From: Candidatus Binataceae bacterium
GTDB taxonomy: Bacteria > Desulfobacterota > Binatia > Binatales > Binataceae
Assembly: GCA_036495685.1 (NCBI GenBank)
Contig: DASXMJ010000035.1
Location: 1-57,977 of the forward strand
Direction: 5' to 3'
Length of the DNA: 57,977 bases
This document shows positions 1-8,257 of the stretch, piece by piece. The notes under the pieces were generated by a model, which was not told where the DNA came from, did not search any database, and saw only the letters and a list, made by a program, of their open reading frames with translations. The translations under genes were made by a program, and so were the position numbers. Each line of letters opens with the position of its first letter. Within the stretch, counting starts at the first letter, position 1.

Positions 1-70
1 GATATCAAGACAATCCACCCGCAACCTTCGCGCCTGCACCGACAGATATTTCGACTTCGGAAGATTACAG

Positions 71-775
71 ATGCACGCACATCACCGCGTCTTGCTGGGT
101 GACCTCGAAAAGCATCGGCGTAGCCGAGTGCACTCGCAGTCGAACGACAGCTATCTGAGCAGTGGGCATCACTACCTCGATGTTTCCGTTCCCATGCGGA
201 GGACAATCGCGAAAGCGTGGCTCAAGAAAAACAAGGACATCACGGCCACCGAATTTTTAGCCGTGCTCGAGAGTCTCTATCGTGGAGAGTCCCACGAGGA
301 GAAGACCCTGGCGAGTATCCTGCTCTCATATCATTCTACTGGCCGTAACACAGTTAAACTGAGCGAGCTCAACGCTTGGCTCGACGACCTCGTTGGATGG
401 GCCGAGATCGATATGCTCTGCGGTGGGGTGTTCAGCGCCGAAGAGATCCTCGCGAATTGGCGCGGGTGGGAGCGATTCATCCTCGCACTCTCGCGCGACC
501 GAAATATCAACAAACGCCGCGCGGCGCTGGTCTTGCTGACCGCTCCGGTTCGCTATTCCGACGACCAGCGACTTGCCGACCTGGGCTTCGAGGTCATCCG
601 TTTGCTGCAGCCTGAACGCGAGATCATCATCACCAAGGCGGTCTCATGGCTTCTGCGCAGCATGGTGCGGCATCACAAGGGGGTTGTCGCCGCCTATCTG
701 AAAAAGAATCTGTCCTCGCTCCCCGCCGTCGCCGTGCGTGAGACCAGAAGAAAGATCGCGACGGGACGGAAGTAG
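71..775 (+). CDS. DNA alkylation repair protein (AlkD-like)
   Basis: A 234-residue, wholly helical-looking protein of the AlkC/AlkD type, HEAT-repeat DNA glycosylases that remove N3- and N7-alkylpurines without base flipping. What I see: the segment SSGHHYLDVSVPMRRTIAKAW near residues 30-49 matches the family start where alkylated DNA is approached, and DDLVGWAEIDMLCGGVF (about residues 105-122) carries the Trp and Asp expected in the active-site helix. Length is close to family size (about 230). It stands alone; the 70 bases before it hold no gene, and the true start could be a little further in. Exact substrate is inference. Confidence 0.8.
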   Translation: MHAHHRVLLGDLEKHRRSRVHSQSNDSYLSSGHHYLDVSVPMRRTIAKAWLKKNKDITATEFLAVLESLYRGESHEEKTLASILLSYHSTGRNTVKLSELNAWLDDLVGWAEIDMLCGGVFSAEEILANWRGWERFILALSRDRNINKRRAALVLLTAPVRYSDDQRLADLGFEVIRLLQPEREIIITKAVSWLLRSMVRHHKGVVAAYLKKNLSSLPAVAVRETRRKIATGRK

Positions 776-961
776 CTGAAGGATGCGAGGTAAGGGCTGA
801 CCTCGAAATCCGAAAGCGCTTTTCACAAACTCTGGTCGCTGTTTCTTCTTATTCGGTCCAGCAGGGAGGATGCTTTACCGCCCACTCACCCGCTTGAAGG
901 GACACGTACTTGGTGAGCTCGCGTCCCATGCGCACTGTGAGCCTCTGCGGTATTGTGCAAA

Positions 962-1005
962 GGTCATTCGGTCTCTTGCAGGTGGTCATTCGGTCTCTTG
1001 CAGGT
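962..1005. repeat. 22-bp perfect tandem duplication
   Basis: The unit ggtcattcggtctcttgcag plus gt occurs twice in a row (962-983 and 984-1005). The inner copy contains the last codons (HLQETE) and stop of the glycine-zipper gene on the minus strand, so the outer copy is a duplicate of the gene's 3' end placed just after its stop codon. It looks like a recent slippage or small duplication; no function is evident. Confidence 0.9.
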
Positions 1006-1375
1006 GCTCGTTGGCTGGCCGGCTATCCGACGATACTGGCTGGTCCTGCTTCAGCTGCTCGATCTCGGCTCGTTGACGATCGATTTGGCGCTGCTGCGCT
1101 GAGACCTCACTCTGCAGTCGCCCTTGCGCGTTCTGCTGGTTTTGCAATTCATGCCCTACCACACCGCCGGTTACTGCCCCTAGGCCCGCGCCAATCAATG
1201 CGCCCTTTCCCGCGTGATGAACTCCTGCGCCGACGATAGCGCCGGTGCCCGCCCCCAGCACCGCGCCGCCGATAATGCCTTCATCGGTCGTGGTCAGGCT
1301 CTGTGCCCTGCTGCTGCCGGCGAGCATACCGAGCAGAAGGAGTGTTGCCGCTCCGCATATTAAGAAAGGTTTCAT
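986..1375 (-). CDS. Glycine-zipper envelope protein
   Basis: 129 residues. The start at 1375 is preceded by GGAG eight bases upstream and gives a clean signal peptide (MKPFLICGAATLLLLGML... ending SSRAQS). Next comes a strongly glycine-rich, small-residue segment (about residues 33-78: GGAVLGAGTGAIVGAGVHHAG...) of the glycine-zipper type that packs helices in membranes, and then a charged, Gln-rich coiled-coil-like tail. Such proteins in Gram-negative bacteria are outer-membrane or periplasmic and often stress related. There is no neighbour link. The 3' end is part of a 22-bp tandem duplication. A longer reading to 1420 adds only an arginine-rich leader and is unlikely. Confidence 0.75.
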   Translation of the reverse strand: MKPFLICGAATLLLLGMLAGSSRAQSLTTTDEGIIGGAVLGAGTGAIVGAGVHHAGKGALIGAGLGAVTGGVVGHELQNQQNAQGRLQSEVSAQQRQIDRQRAEIEQLKQDQPVSSDSRPANEHLQETE

Positions 1376-1878
1376 AAAGTCCACTCCGTGCCGCAGGCTG
1401 CGTCGCGGGTGCCTCCCCACGCGGAGCGCAGCGGCTTCCTCCTCCTTGCTAGGGGCGTGCCTGATCCGATTCTCTTGGATTAAAAGCCTTTTTTTGACTT
1501 TTGAGTGATTGAATGTGCAAATTTTACAAAGAAGTTCTTTCCATCAGCGAACCTCACACCCTTGCGCGGTGAAAACTGCCAAGGCTGGATTTAACGATGC
1601 TTAGGAGCAAGAAGTAAGTAGTCGCCCCGCGCGCCATCTGAAGCCTCTCGGATATCTTCAGAGCAGGGTGAACCCGTTCCTCGTCAGCTGAAACGCTCTT
1701 CTGATTCGTCCGCGGCGATTTCCATCGGTCATGCGAAGCTCTCTGCCGAGAAGGCCGATTGAGCTGGACTATTGCTGATGAGAAGGAAGCAGACCCGAGA
1801 CGAGTTCGCCACGCTCATCACGTTATCGGCTATTCTGCGCAATGGGTTAAGCTCCAGTAAGCGACGCGAGGCACCGCA
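1376..1878. other. Intergenic region, no gene seen
   Basis: About 500 bases between the divergent glycine-zipper and LLM oxidoreductase genes. It includes an AT-rich pocket around 1478-1560 in otherwise GC-rich DNA, a plausible promoter area for the leftward gene, although I cannot point to a convincing -35/-10 pair. A GAGG about 8 bases before 1879 serves the rightward gene. No RNA gene or repeat is recognised. Confidence 0.6.
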
Positions 1879-2748
1879 ATGCGTTTCACCCTAATGCTCT
1901 CCCGAGGCGAGTATCGGGATTTTGTTGCGATCGCCCAGGCGGCCGAGGCCTCCGGGTGGACGTCGATCACGATCCCGGACAGTCTTTTCTTTCCGCAAAG
2001 TACGGTATCGCGTTATCCATATGCCGATACCGACAACATCCGCCAGTACATTTCGGCAACTCCTTTCATCGAACCTTTCATTGCAATGTCCTGGATGGCT
2101 GCGGTTACCAAGACCTTGCGATTCTATCCTGCGGTCATGAAAGTCCCGGTAAGGCAGCCTCTGGTACTCGCCAAGGCGCTGAGTTCACTAGCGGTCATCT
2201 CGGGTAACCGCGTCAGCCTGGGCGCCGGCCTTAGTCCATGGCGCGAAGACTTCAGCTACAACGGTCTCGATTTCGAAAAACGCGGCAGGCTCATGGACGA
2301 AAGCATAGCGATCATTCGCGCCGCGATGAGCGGACGGTACTTCGAATTTCACAGTCAAAACTATGACATCGGGCCGATTAAACTGAATCCGGTCCCCGAT
2401 CGTCCGGTACCGATACTGTACGGCGGCCACAGCAAGGCCGCGTTGGCCCGAGCCGCCCGTCTGTGCGACGGATGGATCTCGGCGAATGCCGATACCGACG
2501 CCCTGAAAGCCATGATTGCTGAGCTCAATGACCTGCGCGAACGATACGGAACCCTCAGTCGGCCCGATTACGAAATTCACGTCATGGACGTAACCGCAAG
2601 CACCGCCGATGACTACCGGCGCCTTGCGGACCTCGGTGCTACCGACATGGTGGCGGGTTTTGCCAGCGAGGGTCAGGAGATGATTGATAACGTCCGTCGC
2701 TTCGGTGAGAAAATCATCGCAAAGCTCGGATCCCCGCGCGCCTCGTAG
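1879..2748 (+). CDS. LLM-class (luciferase-like) oxidoreductase
   Basis: 289 residues with the TIM-barrel pattern of bacterial luciferase-like proteins: N-terminal MRFTLMLSRGEYRDFVAIAQAAEASGWTS, the central RVSLGAGLSPWREDF segment (family G-x-G-W motif region) and late PVPILYGGHSKAALARAARLCDGW. Such enzymes use F420 or FMN to reduce or oxygenate small organic molecules; cofactor and substrate cannot be told here. GAGG precedes the ATG. It is followed after 16 bases by a molybdenum oxidoreductase, so the two are probably co-transcribed. It is one of three LLM-type genes in the window. Confidence 0.85.
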   Translation: MRFTLMLSRGEYRDFVAIAQAAEASGWTSITIPDSLFFPQSTVSRYPYADTDNIRQYISATPFIEPFIAMSWMAAVTKTLRFYPAVMKVPVRQPLVLAKALSSLAVISGNRVSLGAGLSPWREDFSYNGLDFEKRGRLMDESIAIIRAAMSGRYFEFHSQNYDIGPIKLNPVPDRPVPILYGGHSKAALARAARLCDGWISANADTDALKAMIAELNDLRERYGTLSRPDYEIHVMDVTASTADDYRRLADLGATDMVAGFASEGQEMIDNVRRFGEKIIAKLGSPRAS

Positions 2749-2764
2749 TCGTTGTATAGGAACA

Positions 2765-3766
2765 ATGAACGCCTATTCGCGGCGCGAGTTCGTACGTTTC
2801 GCTGGTTCCGCCATCATCTTCGCCGCTTTGCCCGCCGCCAAAGGCACGGCGGCGGCGTCATCCACGAAGTTCGGCGGTCCCACGCCCAACTCGCAATTCT
2901 ATGTGACCTCCTTCGCACGCACTCCGCTCGTAGATCCATCCGCTTGGACCCTTCAGATCAAGGGGCTGGTTGCGAATCCGCTGAAGATTTCCTATCGGCA
3001 ACTCCAGGAGCTTCCTCAGGTCAACCAGACCTTGACGCTGGAGTGTATTGGCAATCCACCCGGCGGAACCGTGATTGGCAACGCGGCATGGCGTGGGGTC
3101 AAGCTTAGGCCGCTTCTCGATCGTGTCGGAATCAAGCGCACAGCCGTGTGGGTCGCCATGCGCGGGGCGGACGGGTACCACACCGGACTTCCGGTCGACG
3201 ATTTGCTGCGCGAGGAGAATTTCCTTCCGTGGATAATGAATGGAATGGCGCTGCCGCCGGAACATGGATTTCCGGTGAGAATTTTCATCCCGGGAAAATA
3301 CGGAATGAAGCAACCGAAGTGGATCACCGAACTCGAATTTCTCGATCATGAGACCCCCGGATACTGGGAAGCCCGCGGCTGGACTAATAGCGGGTGGCGC
3401 AAAACCAATTCCGGTTTCTTCTCACCACGCGCGGAGGGGGGACTTATATTCGACGGGGCCGCAAAGGTGGTCGCACCGGTGGAAATCTGGGGGTGGGCGC
3501 TCGCGGGTCCTTCGGGAATCAGGCGGGTCCAGGTTTCGAGTGATGCCGGTAGAAATTGGCGCGATGCACAACTCGTTGCAAATCAGTCACCGTACGTGTG
3601 GACGGTTTGGAGACATCGCTTCACTCCCGCTGCACCCGGAAAATATGTAATCAGCGTGCGCGCCACCGACGGTAGAGGCGTCGCGCAGCCGGCAACTGAC
3701 CCTCAGACCGGCAGCGGTATGAGTGGTCAGCCGCAGTTGCCCCTCGAAGTCACGTCGATCGTTTAA
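2765..3766 (+). CDS. Periplasmic sulfite-oxidase-family molybdopterin oxidoreductase
   Basis: 333 residues from the ATG at 2765. The N-terminus has a twin-arginine signal (SRREFVRFAG then a hydrophobic stretch and AAA), pointing to export of a folded cofactor enzyme. LTLECIGNPPGG places Cys94 where the family's molybdenum-ligand Cys lies. GYHTGLPVDDLL and NGMALPPEHGFPVR are typical of the molybdopterin-binding domain, and the C-terminal third (GAAKVVAPVEIWGWAL... VQVSSDAGRNW) is the Mo-co dimerisation domain. No haem or membrane partner gene is adjacent, so its electron acceptor is unknown. Sulfite is the classic substrate of the family but other reduced substrates are possible. Confidence 0.88.
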   Translation: MNAYSRREFVRFAGSAIIFAALPAAKGTAAASSTKFGGPTPNSQFYVTSFARTPLVDPSAWTLQIKGLVANPLKISYRQLQELPQVNQTLTLECIGNPPGGTVIGNAAWRGVKLRPLLDRVGIKRTAVWVAMRGADGYHTGLPVDDLLREENFLPWIMNGMALPPEHGFPVRIFIPGKYGMKQPKWITELEFLDHETPGYWEARGWTNSGWRKTNSGFFSPRAEGGLIFDGAAKVVAPVEIWGWALAGPSGIRRVQVSSDAGRNWRDAQLVANQSPYVWTVWRHRFTPAAPGKYVISVRATDGRGVAQPATDPQTGSGMSGQPQLPLEVTSIV

Positions 3767-3871
3767 TTATTCAGCACATAGACGAATCGGGCACCCAACC
3801 CTCCTGCACAGTGCGTGAGACCCACCCGCTCGACAACCAGGAAAATTCTTGCTCCGATGAGATAGCGGACC

Positions 3872-4816
3872 ATGACCGACGACCTTGTCATCTTCGGTGG
3901 AAGTGGCAGTCCCAAGCTGACACTCAAGATCTGCGAATACCTGCAGACCCGCCCGGGAACAGGTGAGGTATTGCGTTTCTCGGACGGGAATTTGTTCGTG
4001 CGCGTGAGAGAGAACGTCCGGGGACGGCACGTTTACCTGGTACAGTCCACGGTCTTTCCGACCAACGACAACTTCATGGAGCTCCTTTTCTGGACCGACG
4101 CATTGAAGCGTGCCAGCGCCGAGTCCGTGACCGTCGTCATGCCCTATTTCAGCTACGCGAAAGGCGATAAGAAGGATGAGCCCAGAGTATCGATTCGGGC
4201 CCGGGTATGCGCTGACGCGATCGAGGTTGCCGGCGCCGACCGTGTGGTGACGCTGGACTTGCACGCTCCCCAGATCCAGGGCTTCTTTCACATTCCGGTA
4301 GATGACCTATATGCGCTGCCGGTACTCTGCGAAGAACTTGCCCACAAGCAACTGCCAAATCTTATCGTCGTGTCTCCCGACACCGGCTTCGTGAAGCAAG
4401 CGCGCAAGTATGCTTCGTTTCTGGGCACTTCAATCGCGGTCGCGGACAAACAGCGTAAGGCTCATGACGAACGCGCCGAGATCCTCGAGATCATCGGCGA
4501 GGTGCGGGGAAAAAACGCATTGATCGTTGACGACTTCACGATCTCTACCGGCACCCTGGTCAACGCCGCGCACAAGCTCATCGAGCGCGGCGCGCTTGCC
4601 GTCTACGCCGCGGTCTCGCATGGGGTATTCAGCGAAGGATCGATGGAACGGCTTGAGCAGAGTCCGATTCGAAATCTTCTGGTAACCGACTCAATCGAAA
4701 CCCAGCCAGTTGTGCTTTCTTCGAAGGTTCAGGTGGTCTCCGTGGCACCGCTCTTCGGAGAGGCCATTCGACGGATCCATAAGCGCGAAAGCATCAGCGT
4801 GCTCTTCCCATCATAA
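3872..4816 (+). CDS. Ribose-phosphate pyrophosphokinase-like protein (PRPP synthetase family)
   Basis: 314 residues, normal Prs length. The ATP-side motif FPTNDNFMELLFWTDALKRASA and the DLHAPQIQGFF segment are close to canonical PRPP synthetase, which makes PRPP from ribose 5-phosphate and ATP. Two active-site parts differ: the catalytic flexible loop reads YAKGDKKDEPRVSIRAR rather than the usual YARQDRK...REPI, and the ribose-phosphate loop reads VDDFTISTGTL instead of VDDxxDTGGT. It may be a divergent second Prs with altered regulation or substrate rather than the housekeeping copy. It stands alone and converges with a decayed hydrolase gene. Confidence 0.8.
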   Translation: MTDDLVIFGGSGSPKLTLKICEYLQTRPGTGEVLRFSDGNLFVRVRENVRGRHVYLVQSTVFPTNDNFMELLFWTDALKRASAESVTVVMPYFSYAKGDKKDEPRVSIRARVCADAIEVAGADRVVTLDLHAPQIQGFFHIPVDDLYALPVLCEELAHKQLPNLIVVSPDTGFVKQARKYASFLGTSIAVADKQRKAHDERAEILEIIGEVRGKNALIVDDFTISTGTLVNAAHKLIERGALAVYAAVSHGVFSEGSMERLEQSPIRNLLVTDSIETQPVVLSSKVQVVSVAPLFGEAIRRIHKRESISVLFPS

Positions 4817-4864
4817 AAGCGCGTCGAGGACCAGGAGTATTTTTGCGGTCCTGACCTCGTCTGT

Positions 4865-5704
4865 TCACGAAGCGATAAAGTCGCGAAGAATTCGCAGGGC
4901 TAGCTCGGGTTGATCATTCAACACCGAGTGACCCGCATTGGAGATGCGCTCGAAGCGCACCAGTCGCGGGCGAAGCAGCGATGCCATTTCCATGGCCGCT
5001 TCGACGGGGCACGCAGGGTCATCTTCGTCGCTCAGGATCAGTGTCGGACGGCGAATCGAACCCATGCGTAGCGTCAAATCGATCGTCCGCAACTCGCTCC
5101 GCAGAAGGTGCATGGTCATCTCGCCGTTGGCTAGCATACGCATTTGCTTGTTCGGATCTTCCGGCTTGCGTGTGTAAAGCGGGAGGCAGTGTTTCGTGAA
5201 CGCCAGGCCGGTTTTCAGGTTCGGACCATCGAAAAAGCTCTTTGCTGCCCGATACGCGCGCGCCCCTCCCAGTCTGCGGAACGTCTCCAGAGACTCGGCC
5301 GCATTCTGCCGTGCTTCGGCACCATAGAGAATGAGCTTGCCTGGGTGATCGTGATACCGCGATGCATACGCCATCGCGACATAGCCACCATAGGAATGTC
5401 CAAGCACGATGGGCTACTCGATCTCGAGCGCGCCGCACAGGGCGCGCACATCGTCCGCCCATCGATCGACGGTCCATTGCTCCGAAGAGGTAGGGTCACT
5501 CCTTCCCGTGCTGCGCATGTCCGGAAACACCAGTTGGGGAATTCGGCGAGCGGTGCAAGCTCATATTCTAGGTACGAATGGTCACCTCCGGACCGCCATG
5601 CAGCGCGATCACCGTCGGTCGCTCGATCATCCGGACGCCGTCGGGGACAAGCTTGGCTCAACCACGTCGAAAAACAATCGTCCGCCGTCGATTTCTATTC
5701 GCAT
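4865..5704 (-). pseudogene. Decayed alpha/beta hydrolase (proline-iminopeptidase-like)
   Basis: Translating the minus strand from 5704 gives MRIEIDGGRLFFDVVEPSL, then the homology continues only by changing frame. LVPDGVRMIERPTVIALHGG follows a lost base near 5655, GGDHSYLEYELAPLAEF follows one near 5590, and LVFPDMRSTGRSDP follows one near 5535. An in-frame TAG then falls just before PIVLGHSYGGYVAMAY (around 5415). The last 180 codons are open and carry the nucleophile elbow GHSYGG, the acid-loop Asp (SDEDDPACP) and the catalytic His (NAGHS). Each shift is a single missing base in a short run, so sequencing error could explain the shifts, but not as easily the stop. Confidence 0.82.
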
Positions 5705-5727
5705 CGCGATGTCGTGGCGGACTCAGA

Positions 5728-6189
5728 TCATTGCGTAATTGAGTTCCGGAGTCGCGCCGCAATTCGGTCCAGTTCCGCGCGGCCTGGCCGCTTCCGATTG
5801 TCTGGCCCGAAACGCAAGCCAAAGCCGTCGTGTTCAAATCGCGGAAAGACGTGGAGGTGCACGTGAAAGACCTCCTGACCTGCCGCGGCTCCATCCGCCA
5901 GAAAAAGATTAACCCCCTCGCATCGAACCCCGCTTTGGCGCAGCCCCGCCGCCACCAGCATGCCCACCCGAAAGATCTCACCACCGAGGTCCGGAGCAAG
6001 GTCGGCAAGGTAAGTGGCGTGAGTCTTCGACACCACTAGCACGTGCCCGGGGTTCACCGGTTGAATATCCATCAGTGCAAGCACCGACTCGGTTTCGTGA
6101 ACGAGACTGTAAGTCTCGGTTCCGTTCACCATAGAGCAAAAAAGACAACTTGATTCTCGGCGGGGCGGCATAGTTAGAATTTTACTCAC
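5728..6189 (-). CDS. HIT-family nucleotide-binding protein
   Basis: 153 residues with the histidine triad VFHVHLHVFPRF (His109, 111 and 113 from the GTG start) that defines nucleotide hydrolases and transferases such as Hint. CLFC near residues 15-18 is the Zn-binding pair frequent in bacterial members. MDIQPVNPGHVLVVSKTHATYLADL is the standard N-terminal half. The start may instead be the ATG at 6171, just before the CxxC. It is followed 23 bases later by the decayed hydrolase, so the two may once have been an operon. Confidence 0.88.
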   Translation of the reverse strand: MSKILTMPPRRESSCLFCSMVNGTETYSLVHETESVLALMDIQPVNPGHVLVVSKTHATYLADLAPDLGGEIFRVGMLVAAGLRQSGVRCEGVNLFLADGAAAGQEVFHVHLHVFPRFEHDGFGLRFGPDNRKRPGRAELDRIAARLRNSITQ

Positions 6190-6262
6190 GACGAAGAACA
6201 GATCGAGGCCGTCGATGGTAGGAAACCGCTTGCAGGCGAGCGACGCGTGCTAGGATGAAGTC

Positions 6263-6949
6263 ATGCCCCGCGTACGTGCCCGAGTCGCGATGGCCATTCT
6301 CTGCATGTCATGTGTCGGCTCGACCTACGCCGCGACCTCGCCGCCGCCCTCCGAGTTCGGTGGAGTTCCGTTTGGCACCACGCTAAGCGAACTGAAACAG
6401 CGCCATCCGGAAGTGAGCCGTAACCCGGACAGCGACCGGCAATTCCAGGTCTATCAAACCCTTGACCTAAAGGGCGTAGGTACCAAGAGTGCCGCAGCAT
6501 TCAATATCTACAAGGGCCACGTGGTTGGCGGGCAGGTCATGCTCGATGCGTACAATGCGCGTTCCTGGTACGACAAGATGGTCCAGCAGTACGGCGAGCC
6601 GGACACCTGTGATTATTGCGGAGACCCGGAACTAGTCATCGCCAACTGGATGTGGGGCAACGGCGTTCGGCTGCATATCGGCGGCGAGATGCTGACTCTT
6701 CTGACCGAGGAAGGTGCTACGCAGCGCCACGATTGGATTGCACGAGGAGACAACAGTGTCGCGGCCGATAGCGGCGATGAGAAAAGTGATTTGGGCGAGA
6801 CGGTTCGGCCGGTCGTACATCGGAGAGTGACTAAGAAGAAATTCGCCGCCGCACACCCCCGGCCCGCACCCGCGCCGACGACAGGATGGAGCTATTACTA
6901 CGAGCGGGCCAAGGACCGCTTCGGGCGATGGGCGGGCTGGTCGCAATGA
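6263..6949 (+). CDS. Secreted protein of unknown function
   Basis: 228 residues, start supported by AGGA upstream. It has a signal peptide (MPRVRARVAMAILCMSCVGSTYAAT), then a compact domain opening with FGGVPFGTTLSELKQRHPEV, a pattern seen in many small periplasmic proteins that begin with a 'weak spot' repeat of that kind. A CDYCGDPELV segment has two close cysteines. The C-terminal 70 residues are basic and Ala/Pro-rich (VHRRVTKKKFAAAHPRPAPAPTT) and end with an aromatic tail. It is divergent from the HIT gene. I do not recognise a named family and infer only a periplasmic location. Confidence 0.7.
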   Translation: MPRVRARVAMAILCMSCVGSTYAATSPPPSEFGGVPFGTTLSELKQRHPEVSRNPDSDRQFQVYQTLDLKGVGTKSAAAFNIYKGHVVGGQVMLDAYNARSWYDKMVQQYGEPDTCDYCGDPELVIANWMWGNGVRLHIGGEMLTLLTEEGATQRHDWIARGDNSVAADSGDEKSDLGETVRPVVHRRVTKKKFAAAHPRPAPAPTTGWSYYYERAKDRFGRWAGWSQ

Positions 6950-7073
6950 GGCCACTTGACGCTCGCTCCGCTAAACCGTTGAACGGCGGAGAGTTGGACG
7001 GAGGCCGGCATCCGCGGTGCGCGGTCCGGGCTTTTGAATCCGATGGGCGAGCGACTCGCTCTCTGGCTGTAGA

Positions 7074-8255
7074 TCAGCCTTTTGGCAGACCCAGCACCCG
7101 CTCTCCGATCACATTTCGCTGAATCTCGGAAGTACCACCCGCGATCGTCTGGGCGCGCGCGTAGAAAAGCGAGTGTATCCAGCGCCCATGCTCGACCGCA
7201 AAGGGGGAGCCTTCAACCAGTTGCGCGTATGGTCCCAGGACCTCCTCGGCGAAACTCACCATCCGTAGCATCGTTTCGGTCCTCAACAGTTTGGCGATCG
7301 ATCCTTCCGGCCCAGGCGGCTGCCCCTTGAATCTGCGAGTGAGACTCCGCAGCGAACTATAGCGCGCGGCCTGGCACTCTGTCTGGATCTGCGCAAATCG
7401 CTGCCTTACCGATGGATCGTCTGCCGGACGCCGACCGGACGCATCCAGGCGAGTGAGCAGTTCTCTCAGGCGCTCCGCTTCACGTTCGATCTGAAGCAGT
7501 GCACCAACCGTAATTCGCTCGAACATAAGGGTGGTCACCCCGACCCGCCATCCGTCGTTCTGCGGACCAAGCAGGTTGACCTTGGGAACCGCGACGTCTT
7601 CGAAAAATATCTCGTTGAAGTCACGGTTGCCGGTCATCTGAACAAGCGGGCGCACCGTGATGCCCGGAGTCTTCATATCGACCAGCATGTAAGAGAGCCC
7701 TTTGTGTTTCGGCGCCGACGGATCGGTGCGGCACAAAAGCAGACAGAAATGTGCGCGATGCGCGAGCGTGGTCCAGACTTTCTGTCCATTGACGACAAAA
7801 TAATCGCCGCGATCTTCCGCCCGCGTGGTCAGTGATGCGACATCGGAACCGGCCCCTGGTTCGGAATATCCTTGGCACCAGATTTCATCGCCCGACAGGA
7901 TCGGCGGCAGGTAGCGATGCTTCATCTCTTCGGTACCCCACTGCATGATCGTGGGACCGGCGATATTCAAACCGACCGGATTGATCGTTCCCGGCGCGTT
8001 AATCCGATCCATCTCCTCCTCGTGGATGTACTGCTCCACCAGCGTGGCGCCGCGACCGCCATATTCCTGCGGCCAATAAATGCCGACCCATCCGGCCTCG
8101 AAAAGCGCCTTGTGCCAGCGCATCGCGCGTTCCCATCGTTTTTCCGGGTCGGCATATTGTGGGCCATCGCCCAGCAGCGCCGGGGCATTGTGGTCGAGCC
8201 ACGCCCGCAAGGTGTCGCGAAACCGATTCTCTTCCGTTGTGAAATCAAAATTCAT
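7074..8255 (-). CDS. Acyl-CoA dehydrogenase
   Basis: 393 residues, a full-length FAD-dependent acyl-CoA dehydrogenase introducing a 2,3-double bond into an acyl-CoA. Visible marks are WCQGYSEPGAGSDVASL, KVWTTLAHRAHFCLLLCRTD and the C-terminal AGGTSEIQRNVIGERVLGLPK. The position of the MCAD-type catalytic Glu just before GTS is Gly, as in many FadE-like members that use a Glu elsewhere. It is the last gene of the minus-strand catabolic operon, two bases after the amidohydrolase. It probably acts on a CoA-thioester intermediate of the same pathway; the substrate is unknown. Confidence 0.92.
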   Translation of the reverse strand: MNFDFTTEENRFRDTLRAWLDHNAPALLGDGPQYADPEKRWERAMRWHKALFEAGWVGIYWPQEYGGRGATLVEQYIHEEEMDRINAPGTINPVGLNIAGPTIMQWGTEEMKHRYLPPILSGDEIWCQGYSEPGAGSDVASLTTRAEDRGDYFVVNGQKVWTTLAHRAHFCLLLCRTDPSAPKHKGLSYMLVDMKTPGITVRPLVQMTGNRDFNEIFFEDVAVPKVNLLGPQNDGWRVGVTTLMFERITVGALLQIEREAERLRELLTRLDASGRRPADDPSVRQRFAQIQTECQAARYSSLRSLTRRFKGQPPGPEGSIAKLLRTETMLRMVSFAEEVLGPYAQLVEGSPFAVEHGRWIHSLFYARAQTIAGGTSEIQRNVIGERVLGLPKG

Positions 8256-8257
8256 CG

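Noticed and set aside
4817..4860. Possible terminator (GAGGACC ... GGTCC with TTTTT in the loop)
   Set aside because: The T-run lies inside the loop, not after the stem, so it is not an intrinsic terminator.
6966..6991. Hairpin CTCCGC ... GCGGAG after the secreted protein gene
   Set aside because: A stem can form but no T-run follows and the spacing is bulged; too weak to call.
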